Source of the DNA: JBBQLG01 sp038327655
Lineage (GTDB): Bacteria > Bacteroidota > Bacteroidia > Cytophagales > Spirosomataceae
Assembly (NCBI GenBank): GCA_038327655.1
Contig: JBBQLG010000146.1
Location: 1-14,776, forward strand
Reading direction: 5' to 3'
Length of the DNA stretch: 14,776 nucleotides
Shown: positions 6,955-13,088 of the stretch, one piece after another
Layout of the letters: each line of letters opens with the position of its first letter
Numbering within the stretch: position 1 is the first letter of the stretch
The notes under the pieces: generated by a model
Database searches by the model: none
Told to the model about the DNA's origin: nothing
What the model saw: only the letters and a program-made list of their open reading frames with translations
Translations under genes and position numbers: made by a program

Positions 6955-6982
6955 GGGCTGGCCGAAAGGCTGGCCCTTTTTT
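6955..6982 (+). terminator. Intrinsic terminator after the DUF1501 gene
   Basis: A 9-bp stem, GGGCTGGCC (6955-6963) with GGCTGGCCC (6968-6976) and two central G-U pairs, is closed by a GAAA tetraloop and followed by six T (6977-6982). A smaller hairpin, GGCGG-AAA-CCGCC (6917-6929), lies directly at the stop codon. This ends the DUF1800-DUF1501 unit. Confidence 0.88.
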
Positions 6983-7010
6983 GTTATTTTTACATCAAAC
7001 GCAACGCATT

Positions 7011-7646
7011 ATGGTCACTACGCAGCATCTGGCCGAGTCGATTATCGAGCAGCTACAAACCCACGAACTGGTCCGGGTACCGGCCTCGGAGGCCGAATAC
7101 TTAGACATAGCGGAGGAGTTTCCGTACAAACTCGAATATCAGAACGGTGAAATTATAGCCATGAGTTTAGCCACCACCATCCACGAATTATTAGTCACAT
7201 ATATCAGCAGACTGCTGGCCAATCATTTTTTTGATAAAGACTTCTTAGTCACCAGCAGTAACGCCGGGTTACAGATTTCGGCCAAAGGAGGGGGCTATTT
7301 TCAGCCGGACCTGATGGTTACGAAGGGCGAATGGATTTTTAAACCCAATTCAGCCTGCATCATCACAAATCCGTATCTGCTTGTAGAGGTTACGTCTAAA
7401 TCGACGGGTAAGTACGATAAAGACGAGAAGCTGCCCCTTTATCGGGAGTTACCCAGTTTGCAGTACGCCCTGACGGTGTCGCAGACCCGGCCGTTAGTCA
7501 CCGTAGAGGCCCGCACCGACCAGCCTGATGTCTGGCTGACGACCGACTACCGGACCCTCGACAGTGTGGTGCAACTGGGCGACCTGCAACTGCCCCTGCG
7601 TGAGATTTACCATAAACTAAACTTCGCCGAAACGCAGAACCGGTAA
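7011..7646 (+). CDS. Uma2-family (DUF820) restriction endonuclease-like protein
   Basis: A 211-residue protein of the Uma2/DUF820 family, which has the PD-(D/E)xK nuclease fold. The PD half-motif is YFQPDLMV (Asp100). The second half is LLVEVTSKSTGKYDKDEKLPLY (123-144), with Glu126 as the acidic ligand, the conserved S-x-S-T and Asp136, and a migrated Lys (Lys140). The N-terminal LEYQNGEIIAMS (41-52) is also typical. The family is often multicopy in Bacteroidota and Cyanobacteria, and its cellular role is not settled. The ATG at 7011 was preferred to an upstream TTG that would start in the terminator U-tract. Codon use is more AT-rich than its neighbours (several TTA codons), which fits transfer. 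It sits between the DUF1501 terminator and mazG, 31 bp before the latter. Confidence 0.87.
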   Translation: MVTTQHLAESIIEQLQTHELVRVPASEAEYLDIAEEFPYKLEYQNGEIIAMSLATTIHELLVTYISRLLANHFFDKDFLVTSSNAGLQISAKGGGYFQPDLMVTKGEWIFKPNSACIITNPYLLVEVTSKSTGKYDKDEKLPLYRELPSLQYALTVSQTRPLVTVEARTDQPDVWLTTDYRTLDSVVQLGDLQLPLREIYHKLNFAETQNR

Positions 7647-7677
7647 GTGCTTCGAGACCGAACCGGATTCATTGATT

Positions 7678-8529
7678 ATGCAAACACCAACCGAACCCAT
7701 TACCCGCCGACAGGTGCAGCTACAGGCGTTTGACCGGCTGCTGACCATCATGGACGAACTGCGGGAGCAATGCCCCTGGGACCGCAAGCAAACCCTTGAA
7801 TCGCTCCGGCACCTGACCATCGAGGAAACCTACGAACTCTCCGACGCCATCCTGGAAGGCGATCTGAACGAAGTCCGCAAAGAACTCGGCGACCTGATGC
7901 TGCATAATGTCTTTTACGCCCGTATCGCTTCCGAAACCGAGGCAACGACTCGCTTTGATGTGGCCGACGTGCTGAACGGTATCTGCGACAAACTCATCGG
8001 TCGCCACCCGCACATTTACGGCGACGCGGACGGCAACAAAGTCGTGGCTGATACCGAAGCGCAGGTAAAAGCCAACTGGGAGCAGCTAAAACTGAAAGAG
8101 GGCAACAAATCCGTGCTGGGCGGGGTGCCGCAGTCGCTGCCCGCGCTGGTAAAGGCCATGCGCATTCAGGAAAAAGCGCGGGGTGCCGGTTTCGACTGGG
8201 ACGAAAAACAGCAGGTCTGGGAGAAAGTAGAGGAGGAGATGCAGGAGTTCAAAGCCGAATTTAACGTGGACGCGAACGAAGCAATCGACGCGCAAAAGGC
8301 CGAAGCTGAATTTGGCGATCTGCTGTTTTCGCTCGTCAACTACGCTCGGTTTATTGATATTAACCCCGAAACTGCCCTGGAACGCACCAATAAGAAGTTT
8401 ATCAAACGGTTTCAGTACATAGAAGACCAGGCCAGAGCCGATGGTAAAACACTGGCGGAGATGACGCTGGCCGAGATGGATATTTACTGGAACGAAGCCA
8501 AACGGGTTCACCGGCGTACAGAGATATGA
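7678..8529 (+). CDS. mazG: MazG nucleoside triphosphate pyrophosphohydrolase
   Basis: A 283-residue enzyme with two tandem MazG-type all-alpha domains. It hydrolyses (d)NTPs to NMP and pyrophosphate in the cytoplasm, acting in nucleotide-pool cleaning. The N-terminal domain shows CPWDRKQT (32-39), EETYELSDAI (49-58) and KELGDLMLHNVFYA (68-81). This is the EExxE...ExxD pattern that binds magnesium. The linker carries GNKSVLGGVPQSLPAL and KARGAGFDW, typical of full-length MazG. The second domain has KVEEEMQEFKAE and EAEFGDLLFSLVNYAR, so its acidic metal site is also kept. Length matches the family (about 260-290). The ATG at 7678 was chosen over a TTG two codons upstream. A 12-bp hairpin directly follows the stop. 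Confidence 0.95.
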   Translation: MQTPTEPITRRQVQLQAFDRLLTIMDELREQCPWDRKQTLESLRHLTIEETYELSDAILEGDLNEVRKELGDLMLHNVFYARIASETEATTRFDVADVLNGICDKLIGRHPHIYGDADGNKVVADTEAQVKANWEQLKLKEGNKSVLGGVPQSLPALVKAMRIQEKARGAGFDWDEKQQVWEKVEEEMQEFKAEFNVDANEAIDAQKAEAEFGDLLFSLVNYARFIDINPETALERTNKKFIKRFQYIEDQARADGKTLAEMTLAEMDIYWNEAKRVHRRTEI

Positions 8530-8555
8530 ACTACTACAGGCTGGCCTGTAGTAGT
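8530..8555 (+). terminator. Hairpin terminator after mazG
   Basis: ACTACTACAGGC (8530-8541) and GCCTGTAGTAGT (8544-8555) are perfectly complementary, giving an 11-bp stem with a CTGG loop. It starts at the base after the mazG stop. There is no T-run, but a second small hairpin (TCCGG-TTGTTG-CCGGA) follows at once, so termination or 3'-end protection is likely. Confidence 0.65.
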
Positions 8556-8694
8556 ATCCGGTTGTTGCCGGATGGGTAATCCTGTGGCGTAACTTACCGG
8601 AAAAGGTGTGCTACCCCTATCGTACGGGTTGTATTAGCAGTAAAATTTGCCGGGAATTTAATCTATGTTGTCGATATAGATGAAATTTTATTAG

Positions 8695-8702
8695 TACATT
8701 TG
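8695..8702 (+). promoter_or_regulatory. -7 promoter box of the histidine kinase gene
   Basis: TACATTTG matches the Bacteroidota TAnnTTTG box exactly. The nearest TTG upstream (8668-8670) is 24 bp away, longer than usual. Transcription from here gives a leader of about 80 nt that contains the alternative hairpins at 8710-8758. Confidence 0.5.
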
Positions 8703-8709
8703 TTTTCGC

Positions 8710-8758
8710 TATCTGGTTTTGGGTAACCAGATAAGGGTTTCCGGCCTTGACTGGTTAC
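8710..8758 (+). promoter_or_regulatory. Leader with two mutually exclusive stems
   Basis: TATCTGGTT (8710-8718) pairs perfectly with AACCAGATA (8725-8733) across a 6-nt loop. GTAACCAG (8723-8730), which overlaps that second arm, also pairs perfectly with CTGGTTAC (8751-8758). The two hairpins cannot form together. This may be an RNA switch, or the copies may be protein-binding sites (GGTT/AACC half-sites). I recognise no known riboswitch. Confidence 0.4.
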
Positions 8759-8792
8759 AATTTTGGCATTCACCAGTAAGTCCTGAACAATA

Positions 8793-10019
8793 ATGACGCT
8801 ATCTGCGCTGGACGCTGAGATCAACCGACTACAGGCACTGTTCAGCTACAATATTCTGGATACACTTCCCGAAGAGGAATATGATGCGATTACGCAGTTA
8901 GCCGCTCATATATGTCAGACACCCATCTCGCTGATCTCCCTGGTAGATGACCACCGGCAGTGGTTTAAATCGGCGCACGGATTTCCCATGCGCCAAACGC
9001 CCCGGCAGCAGGCAATTTGCAGCCATGCGATCCAGACGCCCGGTCAGGTGATGGAGGTGTCTGATACCCGCGTTGATGCCCGGTTTTCGGACAATCCGCT
9101 GGTCACCGGCGACTCAAACCTGGTCTTTTATGCCGGAACGCCCCTGGTCGACTCTGACGGTCAGGCGCTGGGCACGTTGTGCGTCATCGACCACAAACCC
9201 CGGAAACTGTCGTCTGAACAGGTGCAGACCCTACAGGCATTGGGGCGGCAGGTAGTGGTTCAGTTGCGGCTTCACCGGAGTCAGGCACTACTTCAGCAAG
9301 CCAATGAGCAACTGGTGGTCCTTAATGAGGAACTGCAGGAACGCAGTCAGACCGAGCAGAAGCTGCAGCAGCTACTCGTGCAGGAGAAAGAACTGAATGA
9401 GCGCAAGACGCAGTTTGTCGCTATTGTCTCCCACGAGTTTCGCACGCCGTTGGCAACCATTCAGTCGAGCGTCGATCTGATCAAAGTTTACCGGAACGAT
9501 GCTTCCCCGGCCTCGCAGGGATCTGTCATCAAGCACCTGACGATCATCGAGCACCAGATCAGCAAGTTCACAGATCTGCTCTCCGATGTGCTCACCCTGG
9601 GGCAGTTGGAGTCCGGCAAACTGGCTTTTAATCCGATTCCGATCGACGCCGAAGCATTTGTGCGGACGTTGATCAGCACTACGTTCGTTCATCAACTGGA
9701 CGACCGTATGATCCTCATTACTGTCCAGGGTATTGCCCGGCCGGTGTTGGTGGATGAAAAACTGCTCAGCCACGCGCTGCTTAACCTGGTCTCGAACGCG
9801 TTTAAATACTCGACCACGAATCCCACACTTGAGTTGTCTTTTGAACCAGCCCGAATCGTTTTCGCCGTTGCTGACAAAGGCATAGGTATTCCGGCGGATG
9901 ACCTGCCGTACCTGTTCACATCCTTCTTCCGGGCTAAAAACAGCCGTACCATTCAGGGGACTGGTCTGGGGTTATACATCGCCCGGCAGTTTATTGAACT
10001 GCACGGGGGGGCGTATTGA
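8793..10019 (+). CDS. GAF-domain sensor histidine kinase, frameshifted near the C-terminus
   Basis: As read, a 408-residue cytoplasmic sensor kinase without membrane segments. Residues about 25-160 form a GAF domain of the type with LVDDHRQWFKS, QAICSHAI and GTPLVDSDGQALGTLCVID. Residues about 162-205 are a Gln/Glu/Leu-rich coiled coil. HisKA follows with SHEFRTPLATIQ, where His214 is the phosphoacceptor. The HATPase domain has the N box NLVSNAFKYS (331-340; Asn335), G1 box DKGIGIP (361-367), F box LFTSFFR and G2 box GTGLGLYIARQF (389-400). The frame then leaves the family sequence at LHGGAY and stops. The next frame continues it correctly from 10012. The cause is a run of seven G (10005-10011) where six would keep the frame. 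The last strand of the ATPase fold is therefore missing as read. No response regulator gene is adjacent. Confidence 0.88.
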   Translation: MTLSALDAEINRLQALFSYNILDTLPEEEYDAITQLAAHICQTPISLISLVDDHRQWFKSAHGFPMRQTPRQQAICSHAIQTPGQVMEVSDTRVDARFSDNPLVTGDSNLVFYAGTPLVDSDGQALGTLCVIDHKPRKLSSEQVQTLQALGRQVVVQLRLHRSQALLQQANEQLVVLNEELQERSQTEQKLQQLLVQEKELNERKTQFVAIVSHEFRTPLATIQSSVDLIKVYRNDASPASQGSVIKHLTIIEHQISKFTDLLSDVLTLGQLESGKLAFNPIPIDAEAFVRTLISTTFVHQLDDRMILITVQGIARPVLVDEKLLSHALLNLVSNAFKYSTTNPTLELSFEPARIVFAVADKGIGIPADDLPYLFTSFFRAKNSRTIQGTGLGLYIARQFIELHGGAY

Positions 10020-10092
10020 CGTTCGCAGTCAGCCGAATCAGGGGTCTACCTTCCGAATCATTCTACCGACAACGGAGGCATTGAACGGGTAA
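10012..10092 (+). pseudogene. Displaced C-terminal end of the histidine kinase
   Basis: In the frame +1 relative to the kinase, 10012-10092 encodes RIDVRSQPNQGSTFRIILP and a short tail ending at TAA (10090-10092). This is exactly the conserved histidine kinase C-terminus (G-G-x-I-x-V-x-S-x-x-x-x-G-S-T-F-x-I-x-L-P). Dropping one G from the run at 10005-10011 joins it to the upstream frame as LHGG-RIDV and gives a 432-residue protein. The frame is undamaged, so the break is recent, is a sequencing error, or is bypassed by slippage. Confidence 0.85.
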
Positions 10093-10136
10093 CGCGGGCT
10101 GGCACCGCATCCATGGTGCACCAGATCGCGTTACCC
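10087..10136. terminator. Bidirectional terminator hairpin between convergent genes
   Basis: GGGTAACGCG (10087-10096) pairs perfectly with CGCGTTACCC (10127-10136). Inside it CTGG (10099-10102) pairs with CCAG (10121-10124) and CACC (10103-10106) with GGTG (10115-10118). The stem includes the stop codon of the restored kinase frame. No long T-run follows on either strand. Its place between convergent genes suits termination in both directions. Confidence 0.65.
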
Positions 10137-10165
10137 CGTTCGTCTGCATGCCGCATTTGTTTTGG

Positions 10166-10660
10166 TCAGGCCGGTTGCATGGCCGGTTCGATGCTGTTCA
10201 CGACCTGCCAGCCAAGTCCGATGGCGAGAGCATCTTCGGTGAGGGCACCAACGGCGTCGGGCAGACCCAGGTCGTGGTCCAGCCACCGGCGCAGGTTAAA
10301 GAAAAGCAGTGTACCGGCCACGGCACCCAAACTACCCAGCACCGCCCCAATGGGGGCGGGCGCTCCCTCTACTTCGCTCAAAAACGCTCCGCAGGTGGCA
10401 CCCGATGCTATGCGGGTAATGAACTGGGGCGGACTGGTGCGGTTGGGACCATTCGGTACTTTATCACCCAGAATTTCCAGCCCGGCCAATACTTCCAGAC
10501 CTATGGCCACCGGCGGTTGGGCAAAATAATGAACGGGTTTTTGGGGTTCCCTGGTTGGAATGGTCCGAACCAGTTTGTGGCTGAGCAGGGCCGGAGCCGT
10601 TATGGCCCGCATCCCGGCGATAAACCCGATCTGAAAGGCCTTCAAATAAGTATGAGTCAT
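10166..10660 (-). CDS. DUF4126-like membrane protein
   Basis: A 164-residue membrane protein. Features that recall DUF4126 are the N-terminal FIAGMRAITAPALLSH (13-28), then LEVLAGLEILGDKVPNGPNRT (about 55-75), a glycine- and alanine-rich pair of helices (SGATCGAFLSE and IGAVLGSLGAVAGTLLFFNLRRWL) and the terminal ALTEDALAIGLGWQVV. The pattern of an E-x-x-x-D-K-x-P motif between small-residue helices is typical. No activity is known for the family. It is the last gene of the minus-strand dehydrogenase cluster, 129 bp after the YahK-type gene, with a long hairpin in that gap. It faces the histidine kinase gene across a bidirectional terminator. Confidence 0.75.
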   Translation of the reverse strand: MTHTYLKAFQIGFIAGMRAITAPALLSHKLVRTIPTREPQKPVHYFAQPPVAIGLEVLAGLEILGDKVPNGPNRTSPPQFITRIASGATCGAFLSEVEGAPAPIGAVLGSLGAVAGTLLFFNLRRWLDHDLGLPDAVGALTEDALAIGLGWQVVNSIEPAMQPA

Positions 10661-10694
10661 GTGTTTTGGGATAAGTAATGAGAGTGGTTAGGGG

Positions 10695-10797
10695 TAAGAG
10701 TAGTAAGTGGTAAAAGTGGTAAGGGGTTAGTAGTCAGTTTCTCCCATTGGGAGTTGTTGACCACTAACCACTACTGGCTGACCACTATGCTACTCTT
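10695..10797 (-). repeat. Intercistronic long imperfect inverted repeat B (7-nt period)
   Basis: Plus-strand left arm about 10695-10737 (GTGG, TAAG and TTAG words) and right arm about 10757-10797, in which ACCACTA occurs three times (at 10760, 10767 and 10781). The arms pair imperfectly over about 40 positions. The apex is a perfect small stem, CTCCC-ATT-GGGAG (10741-10753). The outer right arm includes the stop codon of the zinc dehydrogenase gene (10790-10792). The element fills much of the gap before the DUF4126-like gene. Confidence 0.75.
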
Positions 10798-11878
10798 CGT
10801 CTTTCAGCGATTGCATGTCGATCACGTAGCGAAACCGGACCTCTTCATTCTGCATCCGGTCGAAGGCTTTGTTGACGTCCTGAATCGAAATCAGCTCGAC
10901 CAGCGGCAAAATCGAATGTTCGGCGCAGAAGTCCAGCACTTCCTGCGTTTCGCGGATGCTGCCAATCAGCGAACCCGATACTGAACGCCGGTGCATGGCT
11001 ACTTCCATGTTGTTGAGCGGGGCTTTGTACGGCCCCAGCAAGCCCACCGTCACCAGGGCACCGTCGCGTTTGACGAGTGTGACGTAATTATTCACGTCGA
11101 ACGGGTCGGGGATGGTCACTAAAATAAAATCGAAGGCTGCCTCGTGCGCTTTCATGGCTTTTTTGTCGGACGAGAGCAGGACCTCATGGGCACCCAGGGC
11201 TACGGCAGCGGCTCGTTTGTCCTCATCCGTTGTCAGCACGGTCACCTCGGCCCCCATTGCCTTCGCCAACTGAACGGCCATGTGCCCCAGACCACCCAGC
11301 CCAACGATGCCCACTTTATCGCCGGGTTTGGTGTTCCAGTGCCGCAGGGGCGAATAAGTCGTTACGCCTGCGCAGAGGATCGGAGCAGCGGCTTTAATGT
11401 CGAGCGCGTCGGGAATGCTCAGCACGAATGATTCTTTTACGACCAGCGACGTCGAATACCCGCCGAAGGTGTTGAAGCCACTGCCGTCGGGTTTCATGTG
11501 GCCATTGTAGGTAGCCGTCCAGCTTACCGGGCCTTCGCAGTAGTTTTCGTCACCTTCGGTGCAGGAGGTACACTGCCCGCAGGAGTCGATCATACAGCCC
11601 ACCCCGACCACATCGCCGACGCTGAATTTGGTAACGCTGCTGCCCGCCTGCACCACCCGGCCAATGATTTCGTGACCCGGAATGCACGGATAAACCGTAT
11701 TGGCCCAGTCATTTTTGACCTGATGCAGGTCGGAATGGCAGACGCCACAGTACAGCACGTCGATCTGAACTTCGTCGGCCTGCGGTGCCGCCCGTTCGAT
11801 ATCCATGCGGGAGAGGCTGCTTAACTTGTCGATAAGCGATGCTTTGGCACCGTATGCCTTTGTTTTGATTGGTTCCAT
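10790..11878 (-). CDS. NAD(P)-dependent zinc alcohol dehydrogenase, YahK/CAD type
   Basis: A 362-residue medium-chain zinc dehydrogenase of the cinnamyl-alcohol/YahK group. It reduces aldehydes to alcohols, usually with NADPH, in the cytoplasm. The catalytic zinc ligands are Cys47 (in GVCHSDLH), His69 (in PGHE) and Cys169 (in ILCAGVTTYSPL). The structural zinc loop is C100-x2-C103-x2-C106-x7-C114. The nucleotide-binding motif is GLGGLGHMAVQLAK (193-206). The ATG at 11878 gives MEPIKTKAYGAKA, the usual family start; the frame stays open 22 codons further upstream, but that extension looks like gap sequence. It is the third gene of the minus-strand cluster, 80 bp after the SDR gene. Detoxification of reactive aldehydes is the likely role. 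Confidence 0.93.
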   Translation of the reverse strand: MEPIKTKAYGAKASLIDKLSSLSRMDIERAAPQADEVQIDVLYCGVCHSDLHQVKNDWANTVYPCIPGHEIIGRVVQAGSSVTKFSVGDVVGVGCMIDSCGQCTSCTEGDENYCEGPVSWTATYNGHMKPDGSGFNTFGGYSTSLVVKESFVLSIPDALDIKAAAPILCAGVTTYSPLRHWNTKPGDKVGIVGLGGLGHMAVQLAKAMGAEVTVLTTDEDKRAAAVALGAHEVLLSSDKKAMKAHEAAFDFILVTIPDPFDVNNYVTLVKRDGALVTVGLLGPYKAPLNNMEVAMHRRSVSGSLIGSIRETQEVLDFCAEHSILPLVELISIQDVNKAFDRMQNEEVRFRYVIDMQSLKDEE

Positions 11879-11880
11879 GA

Positions 11881-11958
11881 GCTGGGGATCAGTAGTCCGC
11901 CGGTAGTGATCAGCAGCCGCCTGTCCAGCAACTACCAATCGCAACCAACACTACCTAC
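11881..11958 (-). repeat. Possible weak intercistronic inverted repeat (fourth of the class)
   Basis: The 80-bp gap between the SDR stop and the zinc dehydrogenase start has GGTAGT/ACTACC and GTAGT/ACTAC words arranged inversely around a centre near 11920, with gaps of unequal length. It resembles a decayed version of the long hairpins in the other gaps. The complementarity is clearly weaker and may be chance. Confidence 0.3.
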
Positions 11959-13005
11959 TTAAGATAAGACGTCTTCAACGGTTGATCTGGTGTTTTTATA
12001 GCCCCCCTTTAGCGAGTCGCCGACGGAGTCCAGGGCATTTTTTGCTCTATGACCCGCCTTGTGCGCCTTGTAGCTGTATTTCAGTTTATCGTACGTACTG
12101 ACCGGCAGCACCGACGAGCGATTGCGCGCCAGCAGGATCAAACTCACGACCGCTGCGGCCACACCAATGGCGATGGTAATGGTTTGTTTCTGCTGCGCGT
12201 CGGCTTCTTCTTTCGGCATCATGTCGCTGCGGGCACCGGCTGCAATCAGCGGATCGGGGAGAATGTGGGCCATTGCCACGCGGGCTTTGTTCATCCAGCC
12301 CGCTACCACATGGTCCTTGCCGCTCATCAGGGCGTCGTAGCCCTCTTTGGCCACGGCAGCCGGGTTGGCCGTTTTGTTGGGATCGGCCCCTCTCGCATCG
12401 GCGGCTCCGGCTGTTTTGAAGAAATTCGTGTTCGTCGCGCCCGGCATCAGCACCGTCACCGTGATGTTCGTGTCGTTCAGTTCGTTGCGGATGGCTTCCG
12501 AAAACGATTTGATGAACGCTTTCGTCGCCCCGTAAACGGCCATCATTGGATTGGGTACCACCGATACTTCCGAACCCAGCATCAGAATCTTGCCCTCGTT
12601 GCGGTCCACCATGTCTTTGACGTACAGTTTGGTCAAATGCATCAGTGCGATGGCGTTCACCTGTACAATGTCCAACTCTTTCTGCAGGTTCGTTTCGGTA
12701 GCGAACAGGCCGTACTCCCCAAAGCCCGCGTCGTTTACCAGCACGTCGATTTGCGTACCCTGCCCGGTTGTTTCGGCGTAAATTTCGTCGGGGGCTTTCG
12801 GGTCGGCCAGGTCTTTGTGAATGAGCGTTGTCCGGGTACCGTACTGGTTGAAGAACATACCGGCTAACTGCTGCATGCCTTCTTCGTTCTTGTCGACTAA
12901 CACCAGGTCGTATCCATCCTGCGCGAAAAGCCGGGCCAGTTCACTGCCAATACCGCTGGCTGCGCCCGTAATCAGGGCAGTTTTGCCGTTTTTGTGTTCT
13001 GTCAT
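11959..13005 (-). CDS. SDR-family oxidoreductase with C-terminal membrane anchor
   Basis: A 348-residue protein. Residues 1-250 are a classical short-chain dehydrogenase: TGAASGIG (13-20) binds the nucleotide, NDAG (91-94) replaces the common NNAG, and the catalytic triad is Ser145, Tyr158 and Lys162 (YGATK). VDKN (37-40) after the second strand suggests NAD preference through the Asp. The family usually ends near 250-270 residues. Here about 80 residues more follow: a linker, one hydrophobic segment (about 275-293, TITIAIGVAAAVVSLILLA), then a basic tail (KLKYSYKAHKAGHRAKNAL) ending at residue 348. This predicts a tail-anchored enzyme with its catalytic domain in the cytoplasm. The substrate is unknown. 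The gene lies between two zinc dehydrogenase genes on the same strand, and a hairpin fills the gap upstream. Confidence 0.92.
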   Translation of the reverse strand: MTEHKNGKTALITGAASGIGSELARLFAQDGYDLVLVDKNEEGMQQLAGMFFNQYGTRTTLIHKDLADPKAPDEIYAETTGQGTQIDVLVNDAGFGEYGLFATETNLQKELDIVQVNAIALMHLTKLYVKDMVDRNEGKILMLGSEVSVVPNPMMAVYGATKAFIKSFSEAIRNELNDTNITVTVLMPGATNTNFFKTAGAADARGADPNKTANPAAVAKEGYDALMSGKDHVVAGWMNKARVAMAHILPDPLIAAGARSDMMPKEEADAQQKQTITIAIGVAAAVVSLILLARNRSSVLPVSTYDKLKYSYKAHKAGHRAKNALDSVGDSLKGGYKNTRSTVEDVLS

Positions 13006-13016
13006 GGTTGTATGTT

Positions 13017-13084
13017 GTTCGTAGTTTGTGGTTCGTGGTTTGTCGTTTTCTCTAACAACAAATTACGAACCCCAGACTACTAAC
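13017..13084 (-). repeat. Intercistronic long imperfect inverted repeat C (14-nt period)
   Basis: Left arm 13017-13047 and right arm 13054-13084, each 31 nt, pair at 25 of 31 positions plus G-U pairs around a 6-nt loop. The left arm is two copies of a 14-mer, GTTCGTAGTTTGTG and GTTCGTGGTTTGTC. The element starts 11 nt before the SDR ATG and ends 4 nt before the stop of the gene at 13089, so it occupies nearly the whole 83-bp gap. Confidence 0.82.
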
Positions 13085-13088
13085 TGAT

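Noticed and set aside
8530..8792. Small RNA gene or riboswitch of a known class between mazG and the kinase gene
   Set aside because: The hairpins are short and match no conserved core that I recognise; a terminator and a leader explain them.
10113..10678. Two plus-strand open frames opposite the DUF4126-like gene
   Set aside because: They overlap each other and the sense gene, and show no family features.
11879..11944. Upstream extension of the YahK-type gene by 22 codons
   Set aside because: The frame is open to another ATG, but the added residues do not resemble the family's start, whereas MEPIKTKAYGA does.
12049..12867. 272-codon open frame on the plus strand opposite the SDR gene
   Set aside because: The sense SDR motifs are unmistakable. 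The antisense product is His/Arg/Val-rich low-information sequence with no start context.
5276..13084. CRISPR-like reading of the periodic intergenic repeats
   Set aside because: The units are 7-14 nt, degenerate and contiguous, with no constant repeat, no spacers and no cas genes.
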